DNA of 64,000 nucleotides from NCBI RefSeq assembly GCF_020447265.1, contig NZ_JAJADR010000001.1, positions 1-64,000 of the forward strand. Reading direction: 5' to 3'. Of the stretch, positions 26,395 through 35,446 are shown in pieces (within the stretch, counting starts at the first letter, position 1; each line of letters begins with the position of its first letter). The notes beneath the pieces are model-generated. The model had not been told where the DNA came from, did not search any database, and saw only the letters and a program-made list of their open reading frames with translations. Position numbers and translations under genes: made by a program. This DNA is from Hymenobacter lucidus (lineage in GTDB: Bacteria > Bacteroidota > Bacteroidia > Cytophagales > Hymenobacteraceae).

Positions 26395-26411
26395 CACCTG
26401 CCGGCCGCCGG

Positions 26412-26434
26412 GCCGTACACTGAGCCGTACACTG
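26412..26434 (+). repeat. tandem 11-bp direct repeat in a leader
   Basis: Two copies of GCCGTACACTG separated by one A, in the leader of the Gfo/Idh gene. Too short to assign a role. Confidence 0.4.
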
Positions 26435-26452
26435 GCTTTTCCGCTTTCAGTT

Positions 26453-27481
26453 ATGACCAAGATTCGCACGGGCCTGCTGGCCTACGGTATGTCGGGCAAG
26501 GTATTTCATGCCCCGTTTGTAGCCACCCACCCCGGTTTCGAGCTGGCCGCCGTAACGGAGCGCAGCCGCAAGGAAGCCCACGAGCACTACCCGCAGGTGA
26601 AAAGCTACGACAGCGTGGCCGAGCTGCTGGCCGACGACTCGCTGGAGCTGGTAGTGGTAAATACGCCCAGCAACACCCACGCCGACTTCACGCAGCAGGC
26701 GCTGCTGGCCGGCAAACACGTATTGCTGGAAAAGCCTGTGGCTACCTCGCCAGCCGAGGTGCGGGAGCTGTGGGCCCTGGCCCGGCAGCAGGGTCGGCAT
26801 CTGCTGGCCTATCAGAACCGCCGCTGGGACAGTGACTTTCAGCAGGTGAAGCAGGTGGTGGAAAGCGGGCAGCTGGGCCAGCTCATCGAAGTCACGTTTC
26901 GGTACGACCGGTTCAAAACGGCGCTGAACCCTAAGCCTTTCAAGGAAACGCCCCTGCCCGGCAGCGGCCTGCTCTACGACCTGGGCCCTCACCTGCTCGA
27001 CCAGGTTATCAGCCTGTTTGGGCAGCCGCTGAAGTCGCGCAAAACCACCGGCCGCTTCCGCGCCGGCACCCAGGTCGACGACTACTTTTCCATTCAGCTG
27101 CTGTATTCGGGCTTCACGGCTACGGTGGCATCGGGGCTGCTCATTGCCGATGCGCTGCCGGCTTTCGTGCTGCACGGCACGCAGGGCAGTTTCCGCAAGC
27201 ACCGCAGCGACGTGCAGGAGGCTCAGCTCATCAGCGGCCTTTCGCCCCTGGCGCCCGGCTACGGCATCGAGCCCGCCGAACACGCCGGCAGCCTTACCCT
27301 GGCTGGGGCCAACGATGTGAAAACCACCACCGTACTGCCTTCTCTACCGGGCAATTACACCGGCCTGTTCGAAGCCGTGTACCAAACCATTCGCCACGAC
27401 GCGCCTTACCCCATTCAGGAGGAGCAACTGGTGTGGCAGAACGAAATATTGGCCCAAACCGACGACGCCTGGATGTTGTAA
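26453..27481 (+). CDS. Gfo/Idh/MocA-family oxidoreductase
   Basis: A 342-residue NAD(P)-dependent dehydrogenase. The N-terminal Rossmann domain starts IRTGLLAYGMSGKVFHAPFV and ends with the family motif EKP (E93-K94-P95 in LLEKPVATS). The C-terminal alpha/beta domain carries GSGLLYDLGPHLLDQVISLF with the conserved Asp and His. The AYGMSGKVFHAPFV start is typical of the YdgJ/scyllo-inositol 2-dehydrogenase subgroup. Sugar or inositol substrate, not determinable further. Confidence 0.93.
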   Translation: MTKIRTGLLAYGMSGKVFHAPFVATHPGFELAAVTERSRKEAHEHYPQVKSYDSVAELLADDSLELVVVNTPSNTHADFTQQALLAGKHVLLEKPVATSPAEVRELWALARQQGRHLLAYQNRRWDSDFQQVKQVVESGQLGQLIEVTFRYDRFKTALNPKPFKETPLPGSGLLYDLGPHLLDQVISLFGQPLKSRKTTGRFRAGTQVDDYFSIQLLYSGFTATVASGLLIADALPAFVLHGTQGSFRKHRSDVQEAQLISGLSPLAPGYGIEPAEHAGSLTLAGANDVKTTTVLPSLPGNYTGLFEAVYQTIRHDAPYPIQEEQLVWQNEILAQTDDAWML

Positions 27482-27542
27482 CGTAGCAAGAGTACTGCTG
27501 AAAGAACGTCATACGAAGTATCTCGCGTGCTAACGTTGTTGG

Positions 27543-27609
27543 GTACCGACAGTAAAACGACCGTCCTGCTTGAGCAAGCTCAGCAGGACGGTCGTTTTAC
27601 TGTCGGTAC
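27543..27609. repeat. REP-like inverted repeat, probable bidirectional terminator
   Basis: Perfect 28-bp arms (27543-27570 and 27582-27609) beginning GTACCGACAGTAAAACGACC, extended inward by TGAG/CTCA with one bulge. It lies between the convergent Gfo/Idh and PPK2 genes. T-runs are short (TTTTAC). Confidence 0.78.
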
Positions 27610-27615
27610 GGCTTC

Positions 27616-28392
27616 TTACTCCCGGGGGCGGGCCAGCTTACTGGCCGGGTACTGCGGATTCAGCTCTTTTAGCGCATCGCGCAGGGTTTTGGCTACCACG
27701 TAGGCCTTGTACCAGTTTTGGTCGGCGGGCACCAGGTGCCAGGGGCAGCTGTCGGGGCTACAGTGCCGGAATACGTCTTCGTACATCTTGCGGTAGAGCG
27801 GCCACTGCCGGGCTTTATCCTGGTCGCCGGCTTCGTACTTCCACTGCTTGGCCGGGTCGCTGATGCGCTCCTGCAGCCGCTCGCGCTGCTCATCTTCCGA
27901 TACGTGTAGGTAGAATTTGAGCACCGTGGTGCCGGCCTGCTGCAGTAGCTTTTCAAAGGCATTAATGGCCGCGAAGCGCCGCCGGGCTTCCTCAGTCGTT
28001 ATCAGCTTGAGCACGCGGGTAATAAGCACATCCTCGTAGTGGGAGCGGTTGAACACCTGAATCATGCCGTGGCGCGGGGCGTGCATATGCACCCGCCACA
28101 GAAAATCGTGGGCCAGCTCCTCGGTAGTGGGCTCCTTAAACGAATGCACCCGCACGCCCTGCGGATTCAGCCCGCTGAACACGGTGCGGATCAGGCCGTC
28201 TTTGCCGCTGGCATCCATACCCTGCAGAATGATAAGCACGCTCTGCCGATTTTCGGCGTAGAGGCGGTCCTGCAGCTCCACTAGGTCCTGACGAATTCGG
28301 GCGGTTTCGCGCTTGGTTTCCTGCTTGTGCAGCTCGTGGGGTGCCCGACTAGGTAGTTTGCGCAAATTGAAGCGGGCGGCCGGCTTTTTCAT
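27616..28392 (-). CDS. PPK2-family polyphosphate kinase
   Basis: A 258-residue cytoplasmic kinase transferring phosphate between polyphosphate and nucleotides. Walker A is LQGMDASGKDG, followed by FSGLNPQGVRVHSFKEPT and the DFLWRVHMHAP block; the basic lid and the RSHYEDVLITRV segment with Walker B-type acid are present. Length and these blocks fit class III or I single-domain PPK2. Neighbouring Hsp20 genes fit a stress role, but that is context only. Confidence 0.94.
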   Translation of the reverse strand: MKKPAARFNLRKLPSRAPHELHKQETKRETARIRQDLVELQDRLYAENRQSVLIILQGMDASGKDGLIRTVFSGLNPQGVRVHSFKEPTTEELAHDFLWRVHMHAPRHGMIQVFNRSHYEDVLITRVLKLITTEEARRRFAAINAFEKLLQQAGTTVLKFYLHVSEDEQRERLQERISDPAKQWKYEAGDQDKARQWPLYRKMYEDVFRHCSPDSCPWHLVPADQNWYKAYVVAKTLRDALKELNPQYPASKLARPRE

Positions 28393-28597
28393 GAGTTCGG
28401 GACGGGGAAAGTCAGGAGATGGAGACGTATACGTAGGTGGCAGCAGGGCGCCGGAAGTATCATCTTAGCAGGTAATTATGATATTTTTAGGGCCTGAAAA
28501 AAGCACTAAAAAACTGCTTTTTTAGTGAAACCCGGGAGAATTGGCCCGCCGTATAAAGCACGTTTTTTCTGTTCCACCATTTTAACTAACCACTACA

Positions 28598-29239
28598 ATG
28601 GCTATCCAGAAATTTCAGGACAACCTCTCCGACATGATGCCCGCCTCCTTTAGCTCCATGTTGGACCGATTCTTCAACGACTCGCTGGCTTCCCGCGGCC
28701 GTCTGTCCAGCTTCTCTCCGCAGGTAGATGCCTACGAAACCGAGCGAGGGTACGAAATCGAAGCTGCTTTGCCCGGCATGAAAACCGAGGACATCAAGCT
28801 TGATTTTCAGCAGGGCCGCCTGACGATATCCGGGGAACGGCGTTTCCAGAACGAGCAGAATGAGCGGCGCTACCACGTGGTCGAAAGCTCGTTTGGGTCC
28901 TTCCACCGCTCCTTCCAGCTCCCCGATATTGTTGATCCGCAAAAGATTGAAGCCCGCTTTGAGCAAGGTGTACTACGCATCACCGTGCCCAAGGATGAGC
29001 AGAAAACCATGCGGCATCAAATTGAAATAAAGGCCGGCCAGGTCAACGCCGGACAACCCCAGGGCCAGATGTCGGAACGCGTGGGCCAAGGGGCTACCGA
29101 CGTGCCGGTACAGAACATGGGCAACGAGCCGGAACGCACCGGCACTGGTACTCAGCCGGTCGGGCAGGAGCAGCGCGCCACTTACCAGACCAGCGCACAG
29201 GGACGGGCCAATAAAAACGGCCATCGAGCCAATGCGTAG
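28598..29239 (+). CDS. Hsp20/alpha-crystallin family small heat-shock protein
   Basis: A 213-residue chaperone that holds unfolding proteins. The alpha-crystallin domain covers about residues 40-140 (YEIEAALPGMKTEDIKLDFQ, GVLRITVPK). The C-terminal 70 residues are rich in Gln, Gly and Pro and are longer than usual; the IXI anchoring motif is not evident. The N-terminus (FQDNLSDMMPASFSSMLDRF) is the usual assembly arm. It is followed by its own terminator and another Hsp20-like gene. Confidence 0.93.
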   Translation: MAIQKFQDNLSDMMPASFSSMLDRFFNDSLASRGRLSSFSPQVDAYETERGYEIEAALPGMKTEDIKLDFQQGRLTISGERRFQNEQNERRYHVVESSFGSFHRSFQLPDIVDPQKIEARFEQGVLRITVPKDEQKTMRHQIEIKAGQVNAGQPQGQMSERVGQGATDVPVQNMGNEPERTGTGTQPVGQEQRATYQTSAQGRANKNGHRANA

Positions 29240-29262
29240 CTGATGCTGAGTAGCTGATCGAC

Positions 29263-29295
29263 AAAAAAGGCTCTCTTCCGAGGAGCCTTTTTTGT
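29263..29295 (+). terminator. terminator of the Hsp20 gene
   Basis: Stem AGGCTC/GAGCCT with a short purine-flanked loop, preceded by A6 and followed by T6, 25 bp after the stop. Confidence 0.85.
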
Positions 29296-29518
29296 TGCCC
29301 GGTAAGGCACGCCCCCGCCGTTGGGCAAAAATGATAAAGCGTCAGATAACCTGCTGTAAACCCTGAAGAAGCACGATTTTAGGTGCCATTATGGCCGTAA
29401 AAGGTACTTGGGAGGCAACGTTGCCGGCCAATATGGCTTGAATGCTGCGTTTCGGCCGGGACCTTAGAGCTGGTACAGCATTTGTATTTATGCTCTCAAC
29501 CAAGAAAGGAAAACCGCC

Positions 29519-29902
29519 ATGAATCTGATTAGCCGAGAGTTTATTCGCAACATTGCCCCCCAGCTCGATTTGCTCAACACGTTGGGTGGCGGCACGGCGC
29601 AGGCAGCAGTGCGCGTAGATACCCGCGAGCAGGGCGTGGTCGTGCGGGTGGCTGTGCCGGCCGTAAGCCCCGAAAACTTCCACGTAGTGCTCGACAATAG
29701 CCGCCTGACGGTGTACTGCGAGTTCCGCCACCAGCCCGAGGATAAGCTGGCCGCTCCGCTGTTTGCCCATACCCTCGACCTGCCCGCTACCCTCGACCTG
29801 AGCCGTATCGACGCGGTGCATAAGGGCCACGAGCTGCAGGTGCGCATTCCGTTCAAGGATGCCGCCGCCCAGAAGCGCGAAATCGAAATCAAGCAGCGCT
29901 AG
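29519..29902 (+). CDS. short Hsp20-like protein
   Basis: A 127-residue protein with an alpha-crystallin-type beta sandwich: AAVRVDTREQGVVVRVAVPA, VSPENFHVVLDNSRLTVY and HELQVRIPFKDA. It is diverged from the Hsp20 upstream and has a short C-terminus ending EIEIKQR. Probably a co-assembling or specialised small heat-shock protein. Confidence 0.8.
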   Translation: MNLISREFIRNIAPQLDLLNTLGGGTAQAAVRVDTREQGVVVRVAVPAVSPENFHVVLDNSRLTVYCEFRHQPEDKLAAPLFAHTLDLPATLDLSRIDAVHKGHELQVRIPFKDAAAQKREIEIKQR

Positions 29903-29962
29903 GAATCTGCTCCAGCTGCTTTGTATATATCGTCGGGGCCGACCGACGCCATTGTTCCACCT

Positions 29963-29989
29963 GGCCACTGCCTCCGCAGTGGCTTTTTT
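29963..29989 (+). terminator. terminator
   Basis: Nine-bp stem GCCACTGC-type (GGCCACTGC.../GCAGTGGC) followed by six T, 60 bp after the short Hsp20-like stop and just before the convergent membrane-protein gene. Confidence 0.8.
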
Positions 29990-30000
29990 ATTGCCCTGCT

Positions 30001-30324
30001 TCAGCCAAACAGCGGAATCAGCAGCACGAAACCCAGCAGCAGCGAGAGGTAAAACCAGCCCATCACCTGCCCACGGTAGCGCCGGGGCAGCCGGTTGCTG
30101 AGCACCAGCACGGCTCCTACTACCAACGCTAGGTGCAGCAGCAGAAACACCACGGTCTTCACCCAATTACTGACGATAGTATTCTCGGGCTGCATCTGGT
30201 CGGCCATGCCCAGGCCCGAGGTCAGGTACTTCAGCAGGTAATACGCGCCGGTTTCGAATGCAATGAATAGGAACAGGCCGACAAGGCGCGCCAGTGGTCC
30301 GGTTTTTTCGGTGATTTCAGCCAT
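30001..30324 (-). CDS. small membrane protein of unknown function
   Basis: A 107-residue protein from ATG at 30324 with three probable membrane segments (LVGLFLFIAFETGAYYLLKY, TVVFLLLHLALVVGAVLVL, GWFYLSLLLGFVLLIPLFG). No known family recognised. Confidence 0.6.
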   Translation of the reverse strand: MAEITEKTGPLARLVGLFLFIAFETGAYYLLKYLTSGLGMADQMQPENTIVSNWVKTVVFLLLHLALVVGAVLVLSNRLPRRYRGQVMGWFYLSLLLGFVLLIPLFG

Positions 30325-30456
30325 CGGGTCCCAAGCTACAAAAACAAGTCGGCCAGTGGAGCGCGCCACTGGCCGACGGCGGTTATCAGCTACGGATGGG
30401 AGCCGGAATACCTTCTTTCCCTTTCAAAGGTCATCATCCATCGTGCGGGGCCGGTG

Positions 30457-30732
30457 TTAAGGCAGCTTCCGACCCAGCACCTCTGCCGTGCGGGTTTTTA
30501 TGTACAGATCTTCCACCTTGGTGCGGGCCCAAGGTGTGCGGCGCAGAAACGTGAGGCTCGACTTGATGCTGGGGTCTACCGCAAAACAGTTGACTTTGAT
30601 GCGCTCATCGAGGCCGGGCCAGCCGTAATGGGCCACCAGGTATTCTAGTATCTGGGCTAGTTTGATACCGTGCAGCTCACGGATAAGATGGCCGGATTCG
30701 TCGCGGACGTCGGTAGGATCGGGGTGAGGCAT
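30457..30732 (-). CDS. VF530 family (DUF2132) DNA-binding protein
   Basis: A 91-residue protein with the family core LHGIKLAQILEYLVAHYGW, INCF-like VNCFAVDPSIKSSLTFLRRT and PWARTKVEDLYI. VF530-type proteins are small and may bind DNA. Nothing in the context shows its role. It is divergent from the lysozyme gene. Confidence 0.86.
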   Translation of the reverse strand: MPHPDPTDVRDESGHLIRELHGIKLAQILEYLVAHYGWPGLDERIKVNCFAVDPSIKSSLTFLRRTPWARTKVEDLYIKTRTAEVLGRKLP

Positions 30733-30857
30733 AGGGAAAGCAAAAAGGAACTACAAAGGTGCTCAAAAGCCTGTGCATATACGAGCCATGCCCTTTCTTT
30801 GCCATTAGCAGGCTGGTTTTGGCCCCTGCCGGGCATCACTGGGCCCAAGATGTTCGT

Positions 30858-30865
30858 TACCTTTG
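30858..30865 (+). promoter_or_regulatory. -7 element of the lysozyme gene, decides the start
   Basis: TACCTTTG lies 14 bp before the ATG at 30880. The ATG at 30868 is too close to be in the transcript, so 30880 is the first usable start. Confidence 0.55.
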
Positions 30866-30879
30866 GCATGGCCACTCTC

Positions 30880-31719
30880 ATGAACCGACGTCCACGACCT
30901 ACTTCCCGCCGCCGCGCCGCTTCGCCCTGGCGCCGCTACCTAGGCCTGGCTGTGCTGGCCTTGACCGTAGCGGCTCTGGCGACGTACCTGCGGTATCAGC
31001 GCCAAATTCACCGTTACGCCCGGCGGGCCTACGCCAGCTTCACGCTGGGCAGCCTCACGGGCCGTGAAAAAACGCCGCTGCTGGCCGGCTACACCGTGCA
31101 CGGCATCGACGTATCGTCGTACCAGGGCATTATCGACTGGAAAACTGTGGCCGAGCACCAGGTGCGGTTTGCCTTCATCAAGGCCAGTGAGGGCGTTACG
31201 CTGCGCGATGCACGTTTCCGCCGCAACTGGCGCGAGGCCCGGGCGGCCGGTGTGTACCGAGGGGCTTACCACTATTTTCAGCCCAATTACGACGGGGCCA
31301 AGCAGGCCAACCTGTTTACGCGCACCGTGCCGCTTTCCCCCGGCGACCTGCCGCCCGTGCTCGACGTGGAAGCGCCCGAGTTTCATGATGTGGCCGTGAT
31401 GCGGCGCGGCGTGGGCACCTGGCTGCGCCTCGTGGAGCGGCACTACGGCGTGCGGCCCATTCTGTATTCCAATTACAGCTTCTACAAGCGCCACCTGGCT
31501 GGGCACTTCGACGACTACCCACTCTGGCTGGCCCACTACGAGGTGGAAACCCCGGTATTGCCCCGCGAGAAGTGGATTATCTGGCAGCACAGCGACGAAG
31601 CCTACGTACCCGGCATCCGGGGTACCGTCGATTTTAACGTGTTTCAGGGCAACTTCCAAAGCCTGCTGGCCCTGCGTATTCCCGAAGCCAGCAAGAAGCC
31701 CCGACCCGGCACCAACTAA
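30880..31719 (+). CDS. GH25 lysozyme (muramidase)
   Basis: A 279-residue membrane-anchored enzyme cleaving the glycan strand of peptidoglycan. A very basic N-terminus (RRPRPTSRRRAASPWRRY) is followed by one membrane segment (LGLAVLALTVAALATYL). The GH25 domain then begins VHGIDVSSYQGIIDW, whose Asp and the DVEA Asp/Glu pair (PVLDVEAPEF) are the catalytic acids. FAFIKASEG, YHYFQP and IWQHSDE are conserved blocks. The domain faces the periplasm. RlpA follows 11 bp later, giving a cell-wall pair. Confidence 0.92.
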   Translation: MNRRPRPTSRRRAASPWRRYLGLAVLALTVAALATYLRYQRQIHRYARRAYASFTLGSLTGREKTPLLAGYTVHGIDVSSYQGIIDWKTVAEHQVRFAFIKASEGVTLRDARFRRNWREARAAGVYRGAYHYFQPNYDGAKQANLFTRTVPLSPGDLPPVLDVEAPEFHDVAVMRRGVGTWLRLVERHYGVRPILYSNYSFYKRHLAGHFDDYPLWLAHYEVETPVLPREKWIIWQHSDEAYVPGIRGTVDFNVFQGNFQSLLALRIPEASKKPRPGTN

Positions 31720-31730
31720 CGATTCTGCTG

Positions 31731-32123
31731 ATGACCGTATCCTTTTTTCGTGCCGTATCGGGCAGCCTGCTGGTTGCGGCGGCCCTGCTCAGCAGCTGCG
31801 GCGGCAGTAAAGATGCCTTTACCCAGTCGGGCGGCGCATCGTATTACGCCGACAAGTTCAACGGCCGCAAAACGGCCAGTGGCACCACCTACCGGCCCAA
31901 CAAGCTCACGGCGGCCCACAACACGCTGCCCTTCGGCACGGTAGTAAAAGTGACTAATCCGCGCAACAAACGCTCGGTGAAAGTAACCGTAACCGACCGT
32001 GGTCCGCACGCCAAAGGCCGTATCATCGACCTTTCACGCAAGGCAGCTCGTAAAATTAACATCGTGGAGGCCGGCGTGGCCCCGGTGCAGCTGAAGGTGG
32101 TGAAAGCCGCCGGCAAGCGGTAA
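31731..32123 (+). CDS. RlpA-like septal ring lytic transglycosylase lipoprotein
   Basis: A 130-residue lipoprotein (lipobox LLSSC). The double-psi beta-barrel domain has GGASYYADKFNGRKTASG, HNTLPFGTVVKVTNPRN and VTDRGPHAKGRIIDLS, with the catalytic Asp in TDRGP. It has no SPOR domain, and is shorter than E. coli RlpA. It likely cleaves denuded glycan strands. It is co-oriented with the GH25 gene (11-bp gap). Confidence 0.9.
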   Translation: MTVSFFRAVSGSLLVAAALLSSCGGSKDAFTQSGGASYYADKFNGRKTASGTTYRPNKLTAAHNTLPFGTVVKVTNPRNKRSVKVTVTDRGPHAKGRIIDLSRKAARKINIVEAGVAPVQLKVVKAAGKR

Positions 32124-32162
32124 GCCTCCCCATCTTTTTTCACTTCAAACCGCTGTTGCTAT

Positions 32163-32357
32163 ATGCGCATCCGCAAAAAAGTAAAGTGGCTCCAGCCCGC
32201 TGAAGCCGACCGGTTTACGGCCCTGAGCGTCTTCGTAAAAGCGGCCGAAGCTCAGAGCTGGACCGAGGCCGAAATTCAGTTCGTCATCAATGAAATCGTG
32301 GAAGCCCGCGACGATAACGAAGTGCGGGAAATCCTGCTGGACTACACCCAGCGCTAA
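32163..32357 (+). CDS. small unknown acidic helical protein
   Basis: A 64-residue protein from ATG at 32163. The sequence is helical and charged ([20 protein letters not shown]) without a signal peptide or known motif. Codon use resembles neighbours and it lies 40 bp after rlpA before a shared terminator, so it is probably a real gene. Confidence 0.55.
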   Translation: MRIRKKVKWLQPAEADRFTALSVFVKAAEAQSWTEAEIQFVINEIVEARDDNEVREILLDYTQR

Positions 32358-32372
32358 GCCCCAAAACCAAAA

Positions 32373-32403
32373 CAAGCTCCGGCGCGCACGGCCCCGGAGC
32401 TTG
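32373..32403. terminator. bidirectional terminator
   Basis: Stem AAGCTCCGG/CCGGAGCTT with a GC-rich loop, flanked by A-rich and T-rich sequence, between convergent genes ending at 32357 and 32430. Confidence 0.7.
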
Positions 32404-32429
32404 TTTCATTATAAATAGCCGGTAAAAGG

Positions 32430-32846
32430 CTACTTGCGCTTGGCTTTCATTTTAGTTTTGCCCCCGCCGTTTTTGGCGGCCATCATCAGGCTATCCTGCT
32501 CGGCCTTCATGGCGGCCGTGGTGAGGCGGCCGCTGAGCGACATCATGTCGCCTTCCGTGAGCATTACGCTGCTACCGTCAGCCTTGGTTACGGTGCCATC
32601 GGCCATGATTTTGGTGCCGTTGGTCAGCGTGGTTGGCTCCGTCAGCGACATGGTGTGGCCCTGCTGGGTTACCAGCACTTTGCCGCCCTGCATCACTACG
32701 CCGTCCTTCATCGTAACGCCTTCCCGGACCACTACTTTTTCCTTGGGAGCTACTGCCCGGCGCGGGGCAACTTTGGTTTGAGCCTGCGCGGCGAAGCCTG
32801 CCACAGCCAGCCCGAGAGTCAGCAGAAATGAGAAACGGAGTTGCAT
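32430..32846 (-). CDS. exported protein with DUF6799-type repeats
   Basis: A 138-residue secreted protein with signal peptide (LLTLGLAVAGFAAQAQ). Two related blocks follow, VTMKDGVVMQGGKVLVTQQG and TKIMADGTVTKADGSSVMLT, typical of small DUF6799 proteins of Cytophagales. The C-terminus is a basic Lys tail. Function unknown. Confidence 0.7.
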   Translation of the reverse strand: MQLRFSFLLTLGLAVAGFAAQAQTKVAPRRAVAPKEKVVVREGVTMKDGVVMQGGKVLVTQQGHTMSLTEPTTLTNGTKIMADGTVTKADGSSVMLTEGDMMSLSGRLTTAAMKAEQDSLMMAAKNGGGKTKMKAKRK

Positions 32847-33019
32847 ACGCTAGTAAGTTGGGGTGAGAGAGGATTTCGACTGTTGTCAGTGGTGTAAAAT
32901 ACAAAAAGCCGGGTAAAGTTCCCGGCCGCTTTAAAGTAACCTCCGATGCATTCCCGGCGTTAGAAAAGTGTTTTTGCACTGCCAATGCATCTTTTTTAAC
33001 TTAATTTAGACTCAACAGT

Positions 33020-33358
33020 ATGACTACGTCTTCCAACTCAACGGATATATACGCCGAATTCCGCCAGCAAGTGAATATGACGGCCTCGGAGCTAGAGCAG
33101 TGGCTGGCCACGGCAGAGTCCAAATCGGTGGGGCAGGATGCCGGCGACGGAGAGAGCATCGGCCATAAATCCGGCCAGCATATTATTGCCATTCTACACA
33201 AGAAAAAAGCCGACCTTACCAGTGCCGATGAGGCCCACATGCACAAGGTCCATGCCTACATCAGCCGGCACCTGGCCCAAGGGCCACACGCCGATAAAGA
33301 ACACTCGCGCTGGCGCTACTCACTCATGAACTGGGGCCACGACCCACTGAAAAAGTAG
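33020..33358 (+). CDS. DUF3140 family protein
   Basis: A 112-residue cytoplasmic protein matching DUF3140: FRQQVNMTASELEQWLATAE, SKSVGQDAGDGESIGHKSG, and the closing RWRYSLMNWGHDPLKK. Biochemical function is unknown; it is widespread in stress-tolerant bacteria. Confidence 0.87.
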   Translation: MTTSSNSTDIYAEFRQQVNMTASELEQWLATAESKSVGQDAGDGESIGHKSGQHIIAILHKKKADLTSADEAHMHKVHAYISRHLAQGPHADKEHSRWRYSLMNWGHDPLKK

Positions 33359-33433
33359 CTGAGTGCAGGTTGAATGAAAGGCTGCCTTGCCTTTGATCAA
33401 CCCACACTTAGTCACTCATCCGCTCATTCATCA

Positions 33434-34369
33434 ATGGATTACAAAGACTACTATAAGATTCTGGGGGTAGACAAAAATGCTACCACCGACCAGATCAAGA
33501 AGGCTTACCGCAAGCTAGCCCGCCAGCACCACCCCGACGTGAACCCCAACGACGCCCAGTCGGAGCAGAAGTTCAAGGAGGTAAACGAAGCCAACGAAGT
33601 ACTCAGCGACGAAGAAAAGCGCCGCAAATACGACCAGCTGGGCGCCGACTGGCAGCGCTACCAGCAGGCCGGAGCTGGCCGCGGCAGTCAGCCGGGCGGC
33701 GGCGGCTTCGACTGGTCGCAATATGCCCAGCCGGGCGGCGGCTTCGGCGGGGGCGGCAGCAACGACCCATTCGGCGGGGCCGACTTCTCCGATTTCTTCA
33801 GCTCCATCTTTGGCGGCGCCAGCGGCCGGGCCGGGGGTAGCCCCCGCGCAGCCGCTGGCCAAGACTACCAGGCCGAGCTGGAGCTGACGCTGGAAGATGC
33901 CTACCAGGGCGGCCCCCGCACGCTCACGGTGAATGGCAAAAAGCTGCGCATCACCATTCAGCCCGGGGTAGAAGATGGCCAGACCATCCGGCTGCGCGAC
34001 CAGGGCGCGCCCGGCCGCAACGGAGGTCCCAGCGGCTCACTCTACATTACCATCCGCCTCCAGCCCGACGCCCGCTACACCCGCACCGGCTCCGACCTGA
34101 CGATGGACGTGCCCGTAAGCATCTATAAGGCGCTGCTGGGCGGAGAGCAGGTAGTCGATACGCTTTCCGGGCCGGTGAAGATTAAAATAAAGCCCGAAAC
34201 GCCGAACGGCACCCGCCTGCGGCTGCGCGGCAAAGGGTTTCCGGTGTACCGGCAGGCCGGCCAGTTTGGCGACCTGTACCTACGCCTCACCCTGACGCTG
34301 CCCCAGCACCTGACCGACGAAGAAAAAGGCCTGATTCAACAGTTGGCCGCCCTCCGCAACGAAGCCTGA
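33434..34369 (+). CDS. cbpA: CbpA-type DnaJ co-chaperone
   Basis: A 311-residue Hsp40. The J domain starts [16 protein letters not shown] and has HPD in [10 protein letters not shown]; a Gly/Phe-rich linker covers about residues 75-140. The C-terminal substrate-binding domains lack the four CxxCxGxG zinc motifs, so it is the CbpA type. The start at 33434 is set by the J domain. CbpM follows 6 bp downstream. Confidence 0.93.
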   Translation: MDYKDYYKILGVDKNATTDQIKKAYRKLARQHHPDVNPNDAQSEQKFKEVNEANEVLSDEEKRRKYDQLGADWQRYQQAGAGRGSQPGGGGFDWSQYAQPGGGFGGGGSNDPFGGADFSDFFSSIFGGASGRAGGSPRAAAGQDYQAELELTLEDAYQGGPRTLTVNGKKLRITIQPGVEDGQTIRLRDQGAPGRNGGPSGSLYITIRLQPDARYTRTGSDLTMDVPVSIYKALLGGEQVVDTLSGPVKIKIKPETPNGTRLRLRGKGFPVYRQAGQFGDLYLRLTLTLPQHLTDEEKGLIQQLAALRNEA

Positions 34370-34375
34370 CCCGTT

Positions 34376-34702
34376 ATGGAAACCCACCTCATCACCATCA
34401 CGCTGCGCGAATGCTCGGTCCAGTACGGCTTGAGCGAAGCCGATATCCGGGAGTTTATCGAGTTGGGGCTGCTCCGGCCGGCCGATACGCCCGAAGCCAT
34501 TCTGGGCGAAACCGACCACCTGGCCCGCCTTGCCCGCCTGCACCACGACTTAGGCATGAGCAAAGAGGCCATCGACATCATCGTTGCTATGCGCCAGCGG
34601 CTTGTCACGCTCCAGGAGGCCCTGAACCGGCAAACCGCCCGCACTACCCAACTCGAACGGTACCTGCGCGGCTCCGGCCCCACCATCGACGCCGACTTGT
34701 AA
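34376..34702 (+). CDS. cbpM: chaperone modulator CbpM
   Basis: A 108-residue protein matching CbpM/MerR-like modulators: ITLRECSVQYGLSEADIREF, IELGLLRPAD and RLHHDLGMSKEAIDIIVAMR. CbpM binds the J domain of CbpA and inhibits its activity. The 6-bp gap to cbpA supports the pairing. Confidence 0.88.
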   Translation: METHLITITLRECSVQYGLSEADIREFIELGLLRPADTPEAILGETDHLARLARLHHDLGMSKEAIDIIVAMRQRLVTLQEALNRQTARTTQLERYLRGSGPTIDADL

Positions 34703-34706
34703 GCGC

Positions 34707-35444
34707 TTACACCAGATCTACGGCCAGGGCCAGGGCGCAACCGGCCACTGTGGCGCCTAGTTTGGGCAGGTTCAGGTGGTGCTCGGGGCTGGTTTCAAAC
34801 AGAATGGTAGTGGATACGTGCAGGAAGTTGCCAGCCACCAAACCCAGCAAGGCCGCGTACCAGCCGTCTTGTAGCAGCTCTTCCAGCACCACGTAATTGC
34901 TGACGATGATACCGGCTGGGCCGGCCAGCGCAAACACCACTAAGTACGGGAAAGCCCGCTTAAAGCTGTTGAGCCGTAGCAAGAGCGCCGCCATCAGGGC
35001 AAAAGCCGCCGGAATATGGTGCAGGGCAATGCCAGTCAGAATGGAGTAGAAGTTCTGGCCCACACCCGCTGCGTCTGGCGACTTCACTAATATGCTGCCT
35101 TCCAGAAATGAGTGTAGCACCAGCGAAAACAGCAGCAGAAAGGGCACCCGGCCGGCGTGGGAAGTGTGGTAATGCACGTGGCCGTGCTCCACGCCCTGCG
35201 AGAAAACCTCCAGCAGCAGCTGCCCAAAAAAGCCTGCCAACACGAAATAGCCAATGCGGTGGCTTAGAGCGGGAGCCAGGCTCAGGGCCTCCGGCAGCAG
35301 ATGCATAATGGTGAGCGTGAATAGATAAGCCCCGCTGAATGCCAGCAGCGGCTTCATCCAGGTAGTACGTGCCGTTGGTACAAAGCGCGTCAGCCACCCC
35401 GCGCCCATCACGGTAAGAAACAACAGAAAAACGGCAATCCACAT
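34707..35444 (-). CDS. ZIP-family metal transporter
   Basis: A 245-residue inner-membrane protein with about eight hydrophobic segments. ZIP motifs include HLLPEALSLAP and LHHIPAAFALMAALLLR, whose His residues form the metal path (ligands differ slightly from HNFPEG of ZupT). Probable Zn2+ or other divalent metal uptake. Upstream lies an AATGTG-rich repeat. Confidence 0.87.
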   Translation of the reverse strand: MWIAVFLLFLTVMGAGWLTRFVPTARTTWMKPLLAFSGAYLFTLTIMHLLPEALSLAPALSHRIGYFVLAGFFGQLLLEVFSQGVEHGHVHYHTSHAGRVPFLLLFSLVLHSFLEGSILVKSPDAAGVGQNFYSILTGIALHHIPAAFALMAALLLRLNSFKRAFPYLVVFALAGPAGIIVSNYVVLEELLQDGWYAALLGLVAGNFLHVSTTILFETSPEHHLNLPKLGATVAGCALALAVDLV

Positions 35445-35446
35445 GG

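Noticed and set aside
26447..27283. Minus-strand frame over the Gfo/Idh gene
   Set aside because: Antisense shadow without family resemblance.
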